This document shows positions 45,673-56,982 of a DNA stretch of 64,000 nucleotides, in pieces. The translations under genes and the position numbers were made by a program. Location of the stretch: contig ML978142.1 of NCBI GenBank assembly GCA_010015805.1, positions 62,001 through 126,000 on the forward strand, written 5' to 3'. A model generated the notes under the pieces. The model was given only the letters and a program-made list of their open reading frames with translations. It was not told the origin of the DNA and ran no database searches. This stretch comes from Rhizodiscina lignyota (Eukaryota > Ascomycota > Dothideomycetes > Aulographales > Rhizodiscinaceae). The first letter of the stretch is position 1. The number at the start of each line of letters is the position of its first letter.

Positions 45673-45882
45673 TTACAAAGGAGTAGGCCTGACGGGTTTT
45701 TTGGACTTGATTGAAACTGGACCCGGACCGCCGATGGAGATCGGAGTGACCGGCTCATTCGGGGAGCCAGGATGCTTCGGGACTTTGCGAGCGTCGAGAA
45801 CTACGGCGTCCGGCGCGGCGACGGGCTCGGGGAGGGCATTGAGGAAAGGAAGGAAGAACAGAGCAAGAGTGAATGATCGCAT
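45673..45882 (-). CDS. Short secreted proline-rich peptide
   Basis: Single-exon frame of 69 codons that starts with an ATG and a textbook signal peptide (MRSFTLALFFLPFLNALPEP, cleavage probably near ALPEPVAA). The mature part is about 50 residues, proline/valine-rich and without cysteine: VVLDARKVPKHPGSPNEPVT, then IGGPGPVSIKSKKPVRPTPL. Dibasic and RK sites could allow Kex2-type processing. Nothing similar is recognised. Because it is very short it could be a chance frame, but the combination of ATG, signal peptide and clean stop favours a real small secreted protein. Confidence 0.5.
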   Translation of the reverse strand: MRSFTLALFFLPFLNALPEPVAAPDAVVLDARKVPKHPGSPNEPVTPISIGGPGPVSIKSKKPVRPTPL

Positions 45883-47193
45883 GGTGACTGAGGAATTAGA
45901 AAACTGAGGAAAACAGTTCTAAGGAAAATTGACAGTCCACTGCAGAGCAAGTATTTGTGAGAGGAACGATCATCGTTTTATACTCACATCTTCGTCTAGT
46001 AAATTGCAATATACGCTTGTCTGGATCATCGTACAATTCAGGATTAACCGAATCCAGATTTGCAAAATGATTTGTATCGCGTAGGCTATTGGCGTATTCA
46101 ACAGGAGTCGCCGTTATCAACGCGGCTGAGGTTCCCGTCAAAGTCTTTGCCCTCTTGAAAGAGGGGCATCACGGACTTTCGATAATGAGCATCATCACGA
46201 CATCGCTAGTTCTGGAAGAAGGTCAGCGCTGCCTGGCGGAACATCTGCCAATATTAAGACGGATGCGGACGGCTGCGGGCCTGTTGAGACAGTCCAGCGA
46301 AGTGATTTCGCGTCACTCGACATCCGGAAGCACTCCGAATGGACGCGACGCAGATGTACGATACTAGGTGAGTTAAGGATATGACAGACATAAGATATAA
46401 GTCAAGTTTTTCAGTAGTCTGGCCCTATGCCACATTTAGATACGAAGCTGGGGAAAGGAGGCACATCCCTCCAAAGCCGCGTGGTTGTGGGGAAGACGAC
46501 AGTGAAAATAGCTCGACAATTCCAGATTCAAAGAGATTGAGCCAATGGGAGTTTTGAACGTGGAAAGCAAGAATGCAAATAAGCATTGACTGACTAAGGT
46601 CAGTCCCGCGACATACTGGTTTGCAAGGATGGGTAAATAACGGATGAGGCAGGATGGGAACTCGAGTGAGATTTCTCAGGAGGTCGCGATGTCGCGATCT
46701 CACACACGTGCAGGACAGGAACCGGGTAACCGGAAGAGTTAATCGATAGAGAAAGGGTGTTCTGGATAAATACTCTGGTTTGGGCTATTCTCGTGTTAAT
46801 GCCGATTTATGTAGGATTGCTTGCGTTGAGCAACCGCTCGAGAGTTGAAGTGTCACAGTAGGGTAGTATTTCGGTAAGAGACAGCGTAGTCTCTGTACCA
46901 GGAATGTTTCAGAGCCGACGAAATGGACAAAGTGTGAGCATGGATGCTCATAAACTACAGGAAAATGGTTGAGAGGTCTAGGACGCATTGCTCTTTTGAC
47001 GGCTCTTTGTCGTCTGGTGGAGCCGTATTTCCAGAGATTGACCGTGACAGCCAACGACAACCCAGGTCGGAGATGATGTGGAGTTCCATTATTGAACAGC
47101 ACTATACCTAAGGAGGAGGATAGTTCGGAATATTGATCATTCGCTTGAACGGATATCTAATTGCCCCGTATTCAACATAATATCATAGGCTCA
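45883..47193. other. Intergenic region with a coding-like fragment
   Basis: About 1.3 kb. On the minus strand near 46141-45970 a frame reads protein-like (EYANSLRDTNHFANLDSVNP, then ELYDDPDKRILQFTRRR), but it has no ATG and is preceded by a stop, so it may be a relic exon. No RNA gene seen. Confidence 0.4.
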
Positions 47194-47847
47194 TCATGAT
47201 GTGCTCTCATGCCCTCCTGCATCGGAGACCTTCTCCCATTCACTATCCGTCATGCCACTCATCTCCATCTCACTTCCTCTCTTCCTCATGCCTGACTCAT
47301 CTCCAGAGCTGCCTTCGACATGTACACCAGACGCCTCGCTTGCAGCACTTGAAGCCGGCCGTGGTAGCAAGTGACCGCTGCTGCCCATCGAAGGTGACTC
47401 TGCGGTATCGGAGGATCGGTCGTGCACAAGTGCTGGATCGAGCAAAGACGCCTTTGACTCCACCTCTTCTCCTTCAGTTTCCGTGTCTACGCCGTCTTCA
47501 TCCTCTGCATCGTCATCCCTCTCACTGATGGCGCGATCTGGTTCCTCTCGTCTCGCTTCATTTATGTCTTTCCCGGTATCCGCAGGCCGTGGCGTTTCCC
47601 CTTCCCTCTCATTTCGCCTTTTTAATTCCTCTGCTGCTCTCAACTCTGCAACAAACCAGTTGATAGCCCACCAAAGCGCACCACAAAGAATGCCGAGTAC
47701 AACAAAGTGCACACTGTAGGTCGCAATCAGCAAGGCGAAGAGGACGGCTTGAAGGGCCGCAAAGGACGCGTTCGTCGCGAGAAGTAGCGGTGGGGTCGGG
47801 CCAGGCGTAAAGACGGAATCCCACAGGGATTTCATGAAATCCGCCAT
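47194..47847 (-). CDS. PKR1: V-ATPase assembly factor PKR1
   Basis: ER membrane protein that helps assemble the V-ATPase Vo sector (yeast Pkr1). Single exon, 217 aa. The conserved N-terminus is MADFMKSLWDSVFTPGPTPP, followed by LLLATNASFAALQAVLFALL and two hydrophobic segments (about residues 22-45 and 47-66, ending GALWWAINWFVAELRAAEEL), as in all Pkr1 proteins. The C-terminal 140 residues are highly acidic and serine-rich (ERDDDAEDEDGVDTETEGEE) and longer than in yeast, as usual in filamentous fungi. The start is clear because it opens the family motif. Confidence 0.95.
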   Translation of the reverse strand: MADFMKSLWDSVFTPGPTPPLLLATNASFAALQAVLFALLIATYSVHFVVLGILCGALWWAINWFVAELRAAEELKRRNEREGETPRPADTGKDINEARREEPDRAISERDDDAEDEDGVDTETEGEEVESKASLLDPALVHDRSSDTAESPSMGSSGHLLPRPASSAASEASGVHVEGSSGDESGMRKRGSEMEMSGMTDSEWEKVSDAGGHESTS

Positions 47848-48510
47848 GGTCGACGGTTTGTTTGGTAGCCTTGTCCGAGGAGGACAGCGTTTGCGAAGTG
47901 ACTTGTGCGTGTATGTGTATGCGTTGTCTAGATACGAAACAGTAAAAGGTCCGGCGTATATGAATAAGAAGCTAGGACTAGATCCAGAGTCCTAGGCAGC
48001 TCGCAGTTCAGGCTGTGTCGCGTTCTCTCGTGCGCCTGTCGCGTGGGCGCTGTGCCACGAACGGAGGTCCCCTCGTGCTTCGGTGACTGGGCGAGGCAGC
48101 CCTAACAAACGCGCGAGAGAAGAGGCGCTGATAGACGGTGAAGATATTTCGAGAGACTGGGAGCAAATGACAAGGTCAAGGGCATTCCAACCCGTTTGTC
48201 GCGGGTTGGGATGGTTATGCCAGATCAGATGGACATGGAACGTACCTTGCCAGCACGTCTGCAGGCCGATAACGCCGATATCTTACACGTGACTTGGTTT
48301 TTCTTTCCCTGAGTTTTGTGTATAAGTTTCCTAATAAGGTATAGTTTGTGTATTCAGGCACTTCGCGTCAAGAAACTCCCCGACCTGCTCTACAATGACA
48401 GTATCTTTCCAGCTTTCCAGGCTTGTAGAATTCATCAACTCAAGCTCCCACTGCTGACTTTCGGGAAAACTGCTTTACACTTCAAAGGGAATACTCGGAG
48501 GCATCAACTC
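47848..48510. other. Intergenic region between PKR1 and a 2EXR-like gene
   Basis: About 660 bp between divergently transcribed genes. Contains the PKR1 promoter. The open frame from about 48316 continues into the 2EXR-like gene but no start with a good context is seen before 48511. Confidence 0.4.
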
Positions 48511-49779
48511 ATGGAGCACTCCAAGTCAGTGACGCAGCCATTGTACACATACTTCTCAACATTGTCCCGCCGTGCAAATCCGGAGGATACAATCAAACCA
48601 CCGGTTGTATCTTTGAATCAACGCGTACCGAGCGCGTTTCTCAACCTTGCTGGAGATATCCGCATGATGATCTACAAGGAGCTGTTCTAGTCGACGCGCA
48701 TTTCTTTCACGTACACCTTGAACAATAGAGGCGAGTTGGTAAAGCACGACCGGACTCTAGCTATACTTTACACGTGTCGCCGGGTCCACCACGAAGCCTG
48801 TAATCTGTGGCTCGGAAGAGTCTTGTTCCATTTCGACCATCCCATCATGATGCTTGACAAACTTCACCGACTCCGCAAGTCCACATTATCACAGGTTCGG
48901 CGCATTCGTACGCTTTCATACAAGCTCCATGTTCGCGATCCGCAAACTCACAACCTCGAAAACGGAACAGGTTGCCATTCGTTTGGGCTTGCGAGAATCC
49001 TACAATTACTGCCAGGCTTGCATCTTGACACGCTCACCGTGTTTGCAAGGGACCATGACGAAGAGATCTATGACCTGGAAGAGATGCTCCTCTTGGCAGG
49101 CGGATGGAGAGAGCTCAGGTTTATCCTCGCTGGTCCGGTGGCTCTCCACATGAGTATGGACCTTGTCGAGGACCGCCTTGAATGCTGGGACGGACACTAC
49201 ACGCTGCAAAACATGTGGGAAGAAATCTTCAGTTCAAGTGATGAATGTACTGCTCACCCTTCTGTGGATATTTACAAATGCAATAAGCCTCAACCGTACG
49301 GATGTATCCTCGGCCCTGCTCAGCGCCACAACTATGAGGTCTTGCTCCCCGATTTCGGATATTCCGCTCTCTTTGATTCTGAATCTGACGGGGAACATCT
49401 CGTCATAGCAGACGGGAGAGCGAAACAGTGGAATTGGATTAGAGACGAACGTCGACATTTGAGCAATGGACCTGTGGAAGAGCAGAAAAAGGAGGTGATG
49501 GTTGTTGCAACTCGTGGAACTGGCGATGATTACAAACAGACGGATGAACCTATGGCATATGATGACGAAGGCATGCGATCAATCTATTGCGGATTGTCTT
49601 GGTGGGAAATCAAGCATCTGTATGTTGATGACGAATTCTCAATCTCGCAAGCACATGTACACGATGCCCGACGACCAAGAATTCCACAATTGAGAAGAGC
49701 CACCTATGAGGATCCGGAAGAGTACGATTGGTCGGATGTTCTTCCTCTTGAAAAGAAGCCTTGCTTTGCTTGCGACTGA
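48511..49779 (+). pseudogene. 2EXR/F-box-like fungal gene with an in-frame stop
   Basis: From the ATG at 48511 the frame gives 59 residues containing VPSAFLNLAGDIRMMIYKEL, the typical start of fungal 2EXR/F-box-like proteins. It then meets a TAG at 48688-48690 and continues in the same frame for 363 more codons. That continuation carries the usual second block, TLAILYTCRRVHHEACNLWL, and a long C-terminal part with YCGLSWWEIKHLYVDDEF. The family normally reads straight through this position, and no GT-AG intron can remove the TAG without deleting the conserved first motif. The larger part has no ATG until about 48847. Either the gene is recently inactivated, or a shorter product is made, or the stop is a sequencing error. 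Function of such proteins is generally unknown. Confidence 0.6.
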
Positions 49780-49800
49780 ACGGGTCCAAGAAGACGTCTT

Positions 49801-50036
49801 GGTGGAAGAGCCAGCACCTGCCTCGGGAAGAATGACTAAAGGAGATGATGGATGTTACATCTCGCAGTGCTAATGTAACCATCGACCCCTTCAAGGACTC
49901 TCATGGCGATGATGGACAGGACATATGGGCAATTCACGACGGATTGCAGTGGTGGGAGATCAGGCGCGTCTTGTCCAACCAAAGTTTGAGAGGGAAGGTG
50001 GACGTGGAGCACAGTTGCTGTCTTTTGCAAATATAA
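49801..50036 (+). pseudogene. Tandem relic of the preceding gene's 3' part
   Basis: This segment resembles the 3' part of the preceding gene at DNA level. AAAGGAGATGATGGATGTTA (from 49838) matches AAAGGAGGTGATGGTTGTTG (from 49488), and GACGGATTGCAGTGGTGGGA matches TGCGGATTGTCTTGGTGGGA. The translated relic contains WAIHDGLQWWEIRRVLSNQS beside the parent's SIYCGLSWWEIKHLYVDDEF. Only the last quarter of the gene is present, so this is a partial tandem duplicate that has since diverged and lost a continuous frame at its beginning. Confidence 0.65.
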
Positions 50037-50311
50037 AGCTGGGAGTATCGCTAATGGCTAGTGACTTGAGAGGATCTCATGTTAGTTAGCGACCATTGAA
50101 TGGTCAAGCATAGATTATCGAGTATGCTTACAAATTCCAAGCCCCCAGGTAACGATAGCGACTCCTGACCATCTCAAATATAAACTCGATCAGCACGTAA
50201 AGGGGTGGGCTATGCTTCGAATCTCCTACTGAACTCACAAACATGTTGCGCACGGCGCTAGTGTGAAGACTCTTTGGACTAATCGTTCTGCTGATGCATT
50301 TTAGGATTGTT

Positions 50312-53300
50312 TCAATAAGCACCCGCCCTTGGGCTCCATCGCGGTTGCGGTGACAGTGCGGGCTTGCGGTATCCACTCAATACAGGCATCTGTGGCTCCA
50401 AACCCAAGCTCCCCAGTCTTGCTCCCTCTTTATTCAATGCCCACAATGTTAGTGCGACGGTATTCATGCCGTCGTAGTTCAGAATACCCTCCGGCACCGG
50501 ATACGTTGTTTGTGGTCCCAGATTCGATACTGTCAATGCCTGTCAGCAATTCTCAATCTCGGAGAGGTTGTCCTGCGGTGATCCGTACCGTATTTGCCAA
50601 ACTGGTACCCATTTACGTAGAACTGGACTCTGTACACTCCCGAACCAGTTGCATTCACGTCTGGCTCCGGGAATATGAAGCTCATTGGCACATCATATCC
50701 ACGTGGGACATGCAGCTCAAAGCTCGTAGTATAGAAACCCACGCCTGCTTTGCCAATTCCGGCTTTCATCGGGCTTGCGCTCTTCCATTTTCCACTTGGA
50801 GGACTGGGCTGATGGTATCCTTGCCGCTCCGCATACATCGCGCCCTCGTTGCGTGGCCCTCGTACCAAGTCATGATATTGCTCGCCGCCGAGATTGCCTG
50901 TCATTTTCCACGTCACGCCGTTCTGCTCGTGGCCGGACAGCTGGTAGTTCAGAAGTCCGCGAGGTGCTTTGATTGCGTCCGTGCCGGGAGCTTCTTCGTC
51001 CTGTCCAGTGTGGTCGATCAGCACAGTTACAATATGCTTCTTTCCCTTTTGTAGCTTTGAAGGGAAATCGAAAGTCTGGTTCCAGGTCGAATTGGCGCCG
51101 CTGCCGATCCAAGACCCGAGGAATGTGCTGTCGAGCCATGCAGAGTGTGCAAAGCCAACGCCACCGGAAACGTTGAGGTAAAGATTGGATTCCGCTCCAT
51201 TGGCAGTGAAGTGACCGCGGTAGATAAGGGAGCCTGTGTGGTATCCGTAGTCACTTGCGTAAAGGGACGTAGGGGTCAATAGCGGAAGAATTGGATTTGT
51301 CGTTGTCTTGTGATTGCAAACAGTCCACTTCGAATCATCGTAATTGGGCTGAACCTCGGGTAGTGAGTCTAGATACTTCCACGACAATTTGGACAGGTCT
51401 GGAACAGACACTGATGGATGCTTGAACTGAATGGAACCGGTTAACCGGCCAGACTTTGCCTCACAATCAACGTCTTCTCCGTTGAACGAGAGGGACTGGA
51501 CGGCACCAGTCGGTTCGTAAACAAGTTCAAAATTCGTAGTTGTGTTCAGATCGCCCGTCACCCTGAGTTCTTGGCCACTAAGAGCTGCTGTACGTAACAG
51601 ATATCCTCCCTTGATGATTACAGATGACTTTGACGGTGACGAATAGTTGCCAATCGGCGCCTCGGCAGGAAGCTCCATTATCCAGTGATTGTAAGCATCG
51701 TTCCGCCAAAGCAGATGGACCTCCAAACTGTTGCCGAAGTCGACAACTTTACGATTCGGAGTCACCCTCCATTGAACCGTCCAGCCGGAAGACGTTTGTC
51801 GCAGCTTCACGCCAGAGCCCTCTGAGACCTTTGGCTTTCCAGCCTTGCTCTCGAATGCAAACTCATGAAGCTCGCCGGCGCCTCCGTACAACAAGAGAAT
51901 GCGCTTGCCGGAGTTCCACTTCTGCCAGGAATAGATTTCTCCAGTTGAATAGACCAGGTTGAGCCCGCCGACATCGTAGTCCGTGACATGAATTTTCGAG
52001 TCCCGGCCGAGCAACGTCAAGTCGCCGCCCAGCTGTGGTATCGCAACCTTGCCTCTGCTTGTCTTGACGATCAGCTTGTAATTCGTGTTGTTCAAGGAAG
52101 TGAAGTCGGCATGGCGAATAACATAAAAGTTGGTCTTGTAATTTGTTCCCCACAACGGAGTTGTCGCTATGGCACTTGTCGACACATACGATCCGTTCGA
52201 CACGTTTCCAGGGTTCGTCGTGAAATAAGCCGGAGAGACTTTAAAGAACTCTGCTTCCAACTTCTCTTCACTATACTTCTCTCGCCAGACATGACGATCC
52301 TCTGTAATCGCCGCTCCGTAATCGTATGAGGAGTCCCCTCCTTGATATCCCAGGTTTCCCCAATTGGTGCCTCCGAACGTCATGTAGATATTCAACAGTT
52401 TGACGCCGAAGCTATAGTTATTTTTGTACATGACGCGCACTGCTTCCATGTTGACGAGAGCGTTACACATGTCTTGGTCGACGCCTCCCCACCCAGTGCC
52501 AGTGCCCCCTTGAAACTCTGGAATCGCGAACGGCGTTGAAGGACTCTGTTCTTCGTGCAAAGTCTGCCAGCCAACAGGGAATCGAATCGTTGGCCAAACT
52601 TCCGGATGTGCGCAGTCGTATCGTAATGGATAGGCATCGATGCCATACAAGTCGACCGATCCAAGGCCCGTGCCGGGCGCAAAGCTCCCTTGAACGAGGT
52701 TGTCGTTGTCAATGAATGGCACAATGATTCCGGCATCTCGATATAGCTGCTCCACAACAGCCATATACTCTTTCTGAGGCTGCTCAGGAAAGTCGGTCTG
52801 GTTCACGCTTGGCCAATCGGCATACTCGTTCTCGGGCTGCAGCATCACGACCGGCCCTCCATTGGTGATCTGTGCTTTCGCGATAATCTTGCTGATAGTG
52901 GAGACGTACTTCCTGGTTGCGTCGATGAAGCCCGGAGCATCCGATCTAAGTGTGCTGTTGATTCTCAATGTCCAACCCGGAAATCCGCCGGCCGCAGTCT
53001 CCGCGTTGATGTAGGGCCCTGGGCGTGCGATCAAATAGATACCAGCTTCCGAGGCAGCCGCGAAGAAAGGTTCATAGTCCCAGATTCCATCGGTGACCAC
53101 ATGTCCCCGGTTTCCCTCGATAAGACCCCAATAGACGTAGAATGACACGCCATTGAAGCCCATAGCCTTGATTTTCTGGAAAACATCAAGCCACAGGCCA
53201 GGAACCGGGATTCTCCATGGGTGAAATTCGCCGGAATAGAAGAAGACACGTTCACCGCGGACGAACAGAGAATGTTCATCCCAAGTTACCTGCTCAAGTT

Positions 53301-53467
53301 AGCTGCACGATCCCGCCATGATGAGCTGTGCCTCTTACCAGGTCTTGTAACGGTTCTCGCTTCTGGGCTGTTTTTGTGAGCACAACATCGCGCCCATGTA
53401 CAGCAGCATCAACGAATATCTGGGATGCAAAGAGAGTTGCCAAAAGGCAAAGGACTGAAACGCGCAT
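50312..53467 (-). CDS. lacA: Secreted GH35 beta-galactosidase (LacA type)
   Basis: Extracellular beta-galactosidase acting on lactose and on galactose side chains of plant polysaccharides. Three exons (53467-53339, 53289-50589, 50529-50312; introns of 49 and 59 nt) encode 1015 aa, the usual size of fungal LacA. A signal peptide opens the protein ([20 protein letters not shown]), followed by a Kex2-like QKREPL. The first junction restores [20 protein letters not shown]. The catalytic (beta/alpha)8 domain holds [18 protein letters not shown], the acid/base glutamate in [13 protein letters not shown] (about residue 200) and the nucleophile glutamate in [17 protein letters not shown] (about residue 300). 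The C-terminal beta-domains include [18 protein letters not shown] and the jelly-roll end [20 protein letters not shown]. Many N-glycosylation sites (NST, NYS, NGS) are present. Sits back-to-back with a P450 gene. Confidence 0.97.
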
Positions 53468-54552
53468 CTTGACTGACGAAAATAAATGGTACAAGCGCCC
53501 TACCGATACTTCACCTAGGCGGCATGAGGCTCATCTTATCCTCTCTCTATACTATCCATGATTCCCGGCAGGTGGAGAAGTGTTTAAAAATAAGCTTTAC
53601 TCAATCCAGATTGGTATGTTGATCTCCAGGAACCAAGAATCCTGCTTGCTACTGGCTAATTGATATCAAATTTTTCCACCAACAACAAAAGCATGAGGAG
53701 ATCTGATTGCGGGGAAATAGACTTCATCTCACGATGTACAAAACATGACGCGAATTTGCAGTAAATAGATCGGCTCGTTGCTTTTAGGCAAATGAACCTT
53801 CATGGAGTGACAACTGCAGGGGAGAACCGCGCGGTACCCGATGACATTTAGCCAAAATGATTCCGCTTGTGTACGTAGTACTGTCCGTCGAAGTGGTTGA
53901 AGTGTCGCAAGCCAGAGATTACCTTTATCGCTCAAAGAGGATATCAGAGGCGAGATAGGACGGACGCCAATCTTGCTTCGGGGTTCTGGAGGAGGGTGGA
54001 GATGAACAGTGGATGAAAAGCGGAGCAGAGCTCTGTGTCGTTGCAGGGAGTTTTCGTAAGTATCGTAAGCTGCGGCTCATCTGCGGTTAATTCTCGTAAT
54101 AACTGCGGTAGCTTTCCTGTATAAGAGTAGAGTGACAGCCGCAGTCCGACGAACCCTTGTGCTCATTCTTCTCCTTTCTACACCTGGTGCCAGTTGTAGC
54201 TCGCCAGCATGGCCTGCAATACTGCATGCGGTTAAGGCTCTCACTTTCCTGGCTCCTGTCGCTGACCACTTGGGGCAAATTTCAGCAGACGGTCTGGGCG
54301 CAGTCTTACTCCCGATTGCCATTCAGCTCCATCACTGAATTCCATTTCCAGCTTCGTGTACTCAGTAAGGGGTATGTCTCTCGCCAAAATGTCTCCGCAT
54401 GATAAAAGTCTCCGAGCTTCATTAGAAGAAAGCTGTGGATGTCGCCATCTGTATGGGTTTGTAAATTCTTTCAGACTGACTTCCCCACGTGCGAGTCATT
54501 TCTGGATTAAGTTTCTTTATTTTGACCACTGTTTTTTTCTACGCGTCAAGTG
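53468..54552. other. Divergent intergenic region between GH35 and P450 genes
   Basis: About 1.1 kb that must carry both promoters. Open frames around 54077-54402 on both strands lack ATG starts with domains. No gene supported. Confidence 0.45.
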
Positions 54553-56310
54553 ATGGCGTTCATCGGGTCGAGCCTCGGCAACATCGTTGCTCTGGCCTGC
54601 ACCTCGTACTTTGCGTATTGGTGCTTCATCTACATATACAGAATTACATTGCACCCCCTTGCAAAATTCCCCGGGCCAAAGCTAGCTGCGGTATCGTTCT
54701 GGTATGAATTCTATTATGACCTTTGGAAGCCGCAACAATATCTGTGGAAAATCAAAGAACTCCATGAACAATATGGTCGGTAATGCGCAGGTGCTTGCAT
54801 CAGCTTTTGGCCATTGACGTTTTGTAGGACCAATCGTTCGGATCAACCCAATACACATTCATATCATTGACTCGGACTACTGGGATGAAATCTATTCCGG
54901 GACCGTGAAGCGAGATAAATGTGGGTGGTTCATGAATGCGCGACCGGGGACGAAGAGCGTCATGAATGGCAGCACGTTCCTCACGATGGAGCACGAAGCT
55001 CACAAGCGACGCCGGGCGGCAATCAGCCCGTTCTTCAGCAAACGTTCCATTCGCAATATCGATCAGTTAGTCAGGGAGAAGGTCGAACAGGTGACGACTC
55101 GATACCATGATGACTTCAAGAATGGGAAAGTCATTAATCTCTCTGAAGCCAATACGGCTCTGACACTGGATGTGATCTCTTCGTATTGCTGGGGCGAAGG
55201 GATGCGTACTCTCGACCAACCAGAATACGGCAAGTTCTACCGTGACATGATGATGGCAGGAGTCGTGATGAACCCGTTGTCACGTCAATTTCCAAACACA
55301 TTCAATTTACTCAACAGTTTACCGCTCTGGATGGCAGAGGCTCTGAATCCCATTATGGCGCCACAGCTGCGACTGAACGAGAGGCTCTTGGAGATAATTC
55401 GTCCCGTACTGGCGGGCGACGACGACGGCAAAGACCTCAAGCATAGGACTGTCTTTCACGACATCAAGGACAGCACTCTGCCCTCGTGGGACAAAACGCC
55501 GGAGCGCCTCCTGGGTGAATGCGTCGTCTTTCTCGGTGCCGGGACCGAGACTACTGCCCGAACACTGTCGGTCACGGCGTACTACATCATCGCAACCCCA
55601 GGAGTCCAAGAAAGGCTGTATGAGGAATTGAAACAAGCAATGCCCAAGAAGCATACGTTCCAAGATGGCTTCGACGCTCTTGAGAGTTTGCAATATCTGG
55701 TAACGCAGCTTGCCAAAATACTGTCGGAGCAAGGCTGACTTTTTCGCAGTCAGCTTGTATTAATGAGGGCCTCCGGCTAGCTCACGGGGTCTCCACTAGA
55801 GAGCCGCGTATTGCTAGAGATGTGGACCTTAAATACAAGGGGTGGATCATTCCACGCGGGGTGAGCGCCGCCACACCGATGGAGCCCAAGAGCGATAAAT
55901 GGCTGATTTGCTTTGCAGACTCCGGTGATGCAGTCACTTTACATTGCCCATCTTGATCCCGAAATATTCCCGGAGCCCTTCCAGTTTAAACCGGAGAGGT
56001 GGCTGAACAGTGATGCAGAGCTCAAGCGGCACTTCATGCCGTTCGGTAAAGGTCCACGATCTTGCGTTGGCATCAAGTAGGTTTACCCTCGGCTTTGTAT
56101 CCGCACAACTGAGTAATGACAACATACAACAGCCTCGCGATTGCAGAGCTTGCCTCGATGACTGCTTACCTTTTCCGCCGGTTCCAGGTGGAACTCTATG
56201 AGACGATCGAGGAGAGGGATGTCTTGACAACGCGAGATTGCTTCATTGGCATGACCGATGCTAGCTCACCTGGAATTAGGGTTAAAATTGTTCGTGAAAG
56301 GGAAGATTGA
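54553..56310 (+). CDS. Cytochrome P450 monooxygenase
   Basis: Microsomal P450 with five exons (54553-54775, 54828-55699, 55750-55860, 55919-56076, 56133-56310) encoding 513 aa. An N-terminal membrane anchor (IVALACTSYFAYWCFIYIYR) precedes the hinge HPLAKFPGPKLAAVSFWYEF. The I-helix oxygen-binding motif is VVFLGAGTETTARTLSVTAY. The K-helix E-x-x-R spans the second intron as SACINEGLRLAHGVSTREPR. The PERF region is PFQFKPERWLNSD. The heme loop is FMPFGKGPRSCVGIN with the cysteine ligand, and the L-helix continues as LAIAELASMTAYLFRRF. The first intron needs a weak GTCGGT donor to give HEQYGPIVRINP; a stronger GTAATG four bases later would shift the frame. All catalytic elements are present. The style is that of fungal secondary-metabolism P450s near the trichodiene-oxygenase group, but no cluster surrounds it. 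Confidence 0.95.
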
Positions 56311-56982
56311 TTGATTGGACCTAGGTAGCGCTCACTTATGACGATGCGGCGCCATCCAGAGCTGGCACGATTATCAAAATAAACGGCGTTGAGGTGTTGG
56401 AGCCAAATTCGCGTGGTCTTTTTGTGTCCAGATGATCATACTTAACAAATCCTTAGCGCCGAGGCTCACTTGCGTTAGTGGCGCCCGACGCTGAGGACTG
56501 GCGTTGGAAGGTTAGTGCCAACACGAAGCGGGAGTCGTTAGGGCATCCAGAGCGTCTAAACATGTAATAGCAACAGTATACGAGCAGACTTATATCTTTG
56601 GGGAAGATGAGGCGTTTCGCCTTTGACTCCTTTTGGGGACCGTTTGCGCGCTGCATGAATCGCAAACTGGAGGGCATTGCCGTCATTCCGCCTCAACCCT
56701 GGTGCTGATCCAAGATGCCTAAAATGCTTTGTCATGGCACACGTTTAAACAGAAATAAGCCCAATGAGGTTGGAGGATAATAATAAAATTCAAATGCTAT
56801 CCGCAGAGCGATTGGGTATCTTTGGAAACGAACGTCTGCCGCGCGCCTGCAAAAATGCGAAAATATTTCGCTCAAGTGAACAAAAACGCCGTCGCTATGC
56901 ATACGCTGCTAAATGCAAACTGACTCGCTTTTTCGTCAAGTGATTTTCCCGCCAAGGCCCCCATAATGCAGTCATCCACAGT
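56311..56982. other. Convergent intergenic region
   Basis: About 670 bp between the P450 gene and the membrane-protein gene on the other strand. A short frame near 56453-56686 has no features. Nothing recognised. Confidence 0.5.

Noticed and set aside
54132-54338. Plus-strand frame resembling a secreted leucine-rich peptide
   Set aside because: It starts with GTG rather than ATG and no spliced ATG start could be found.
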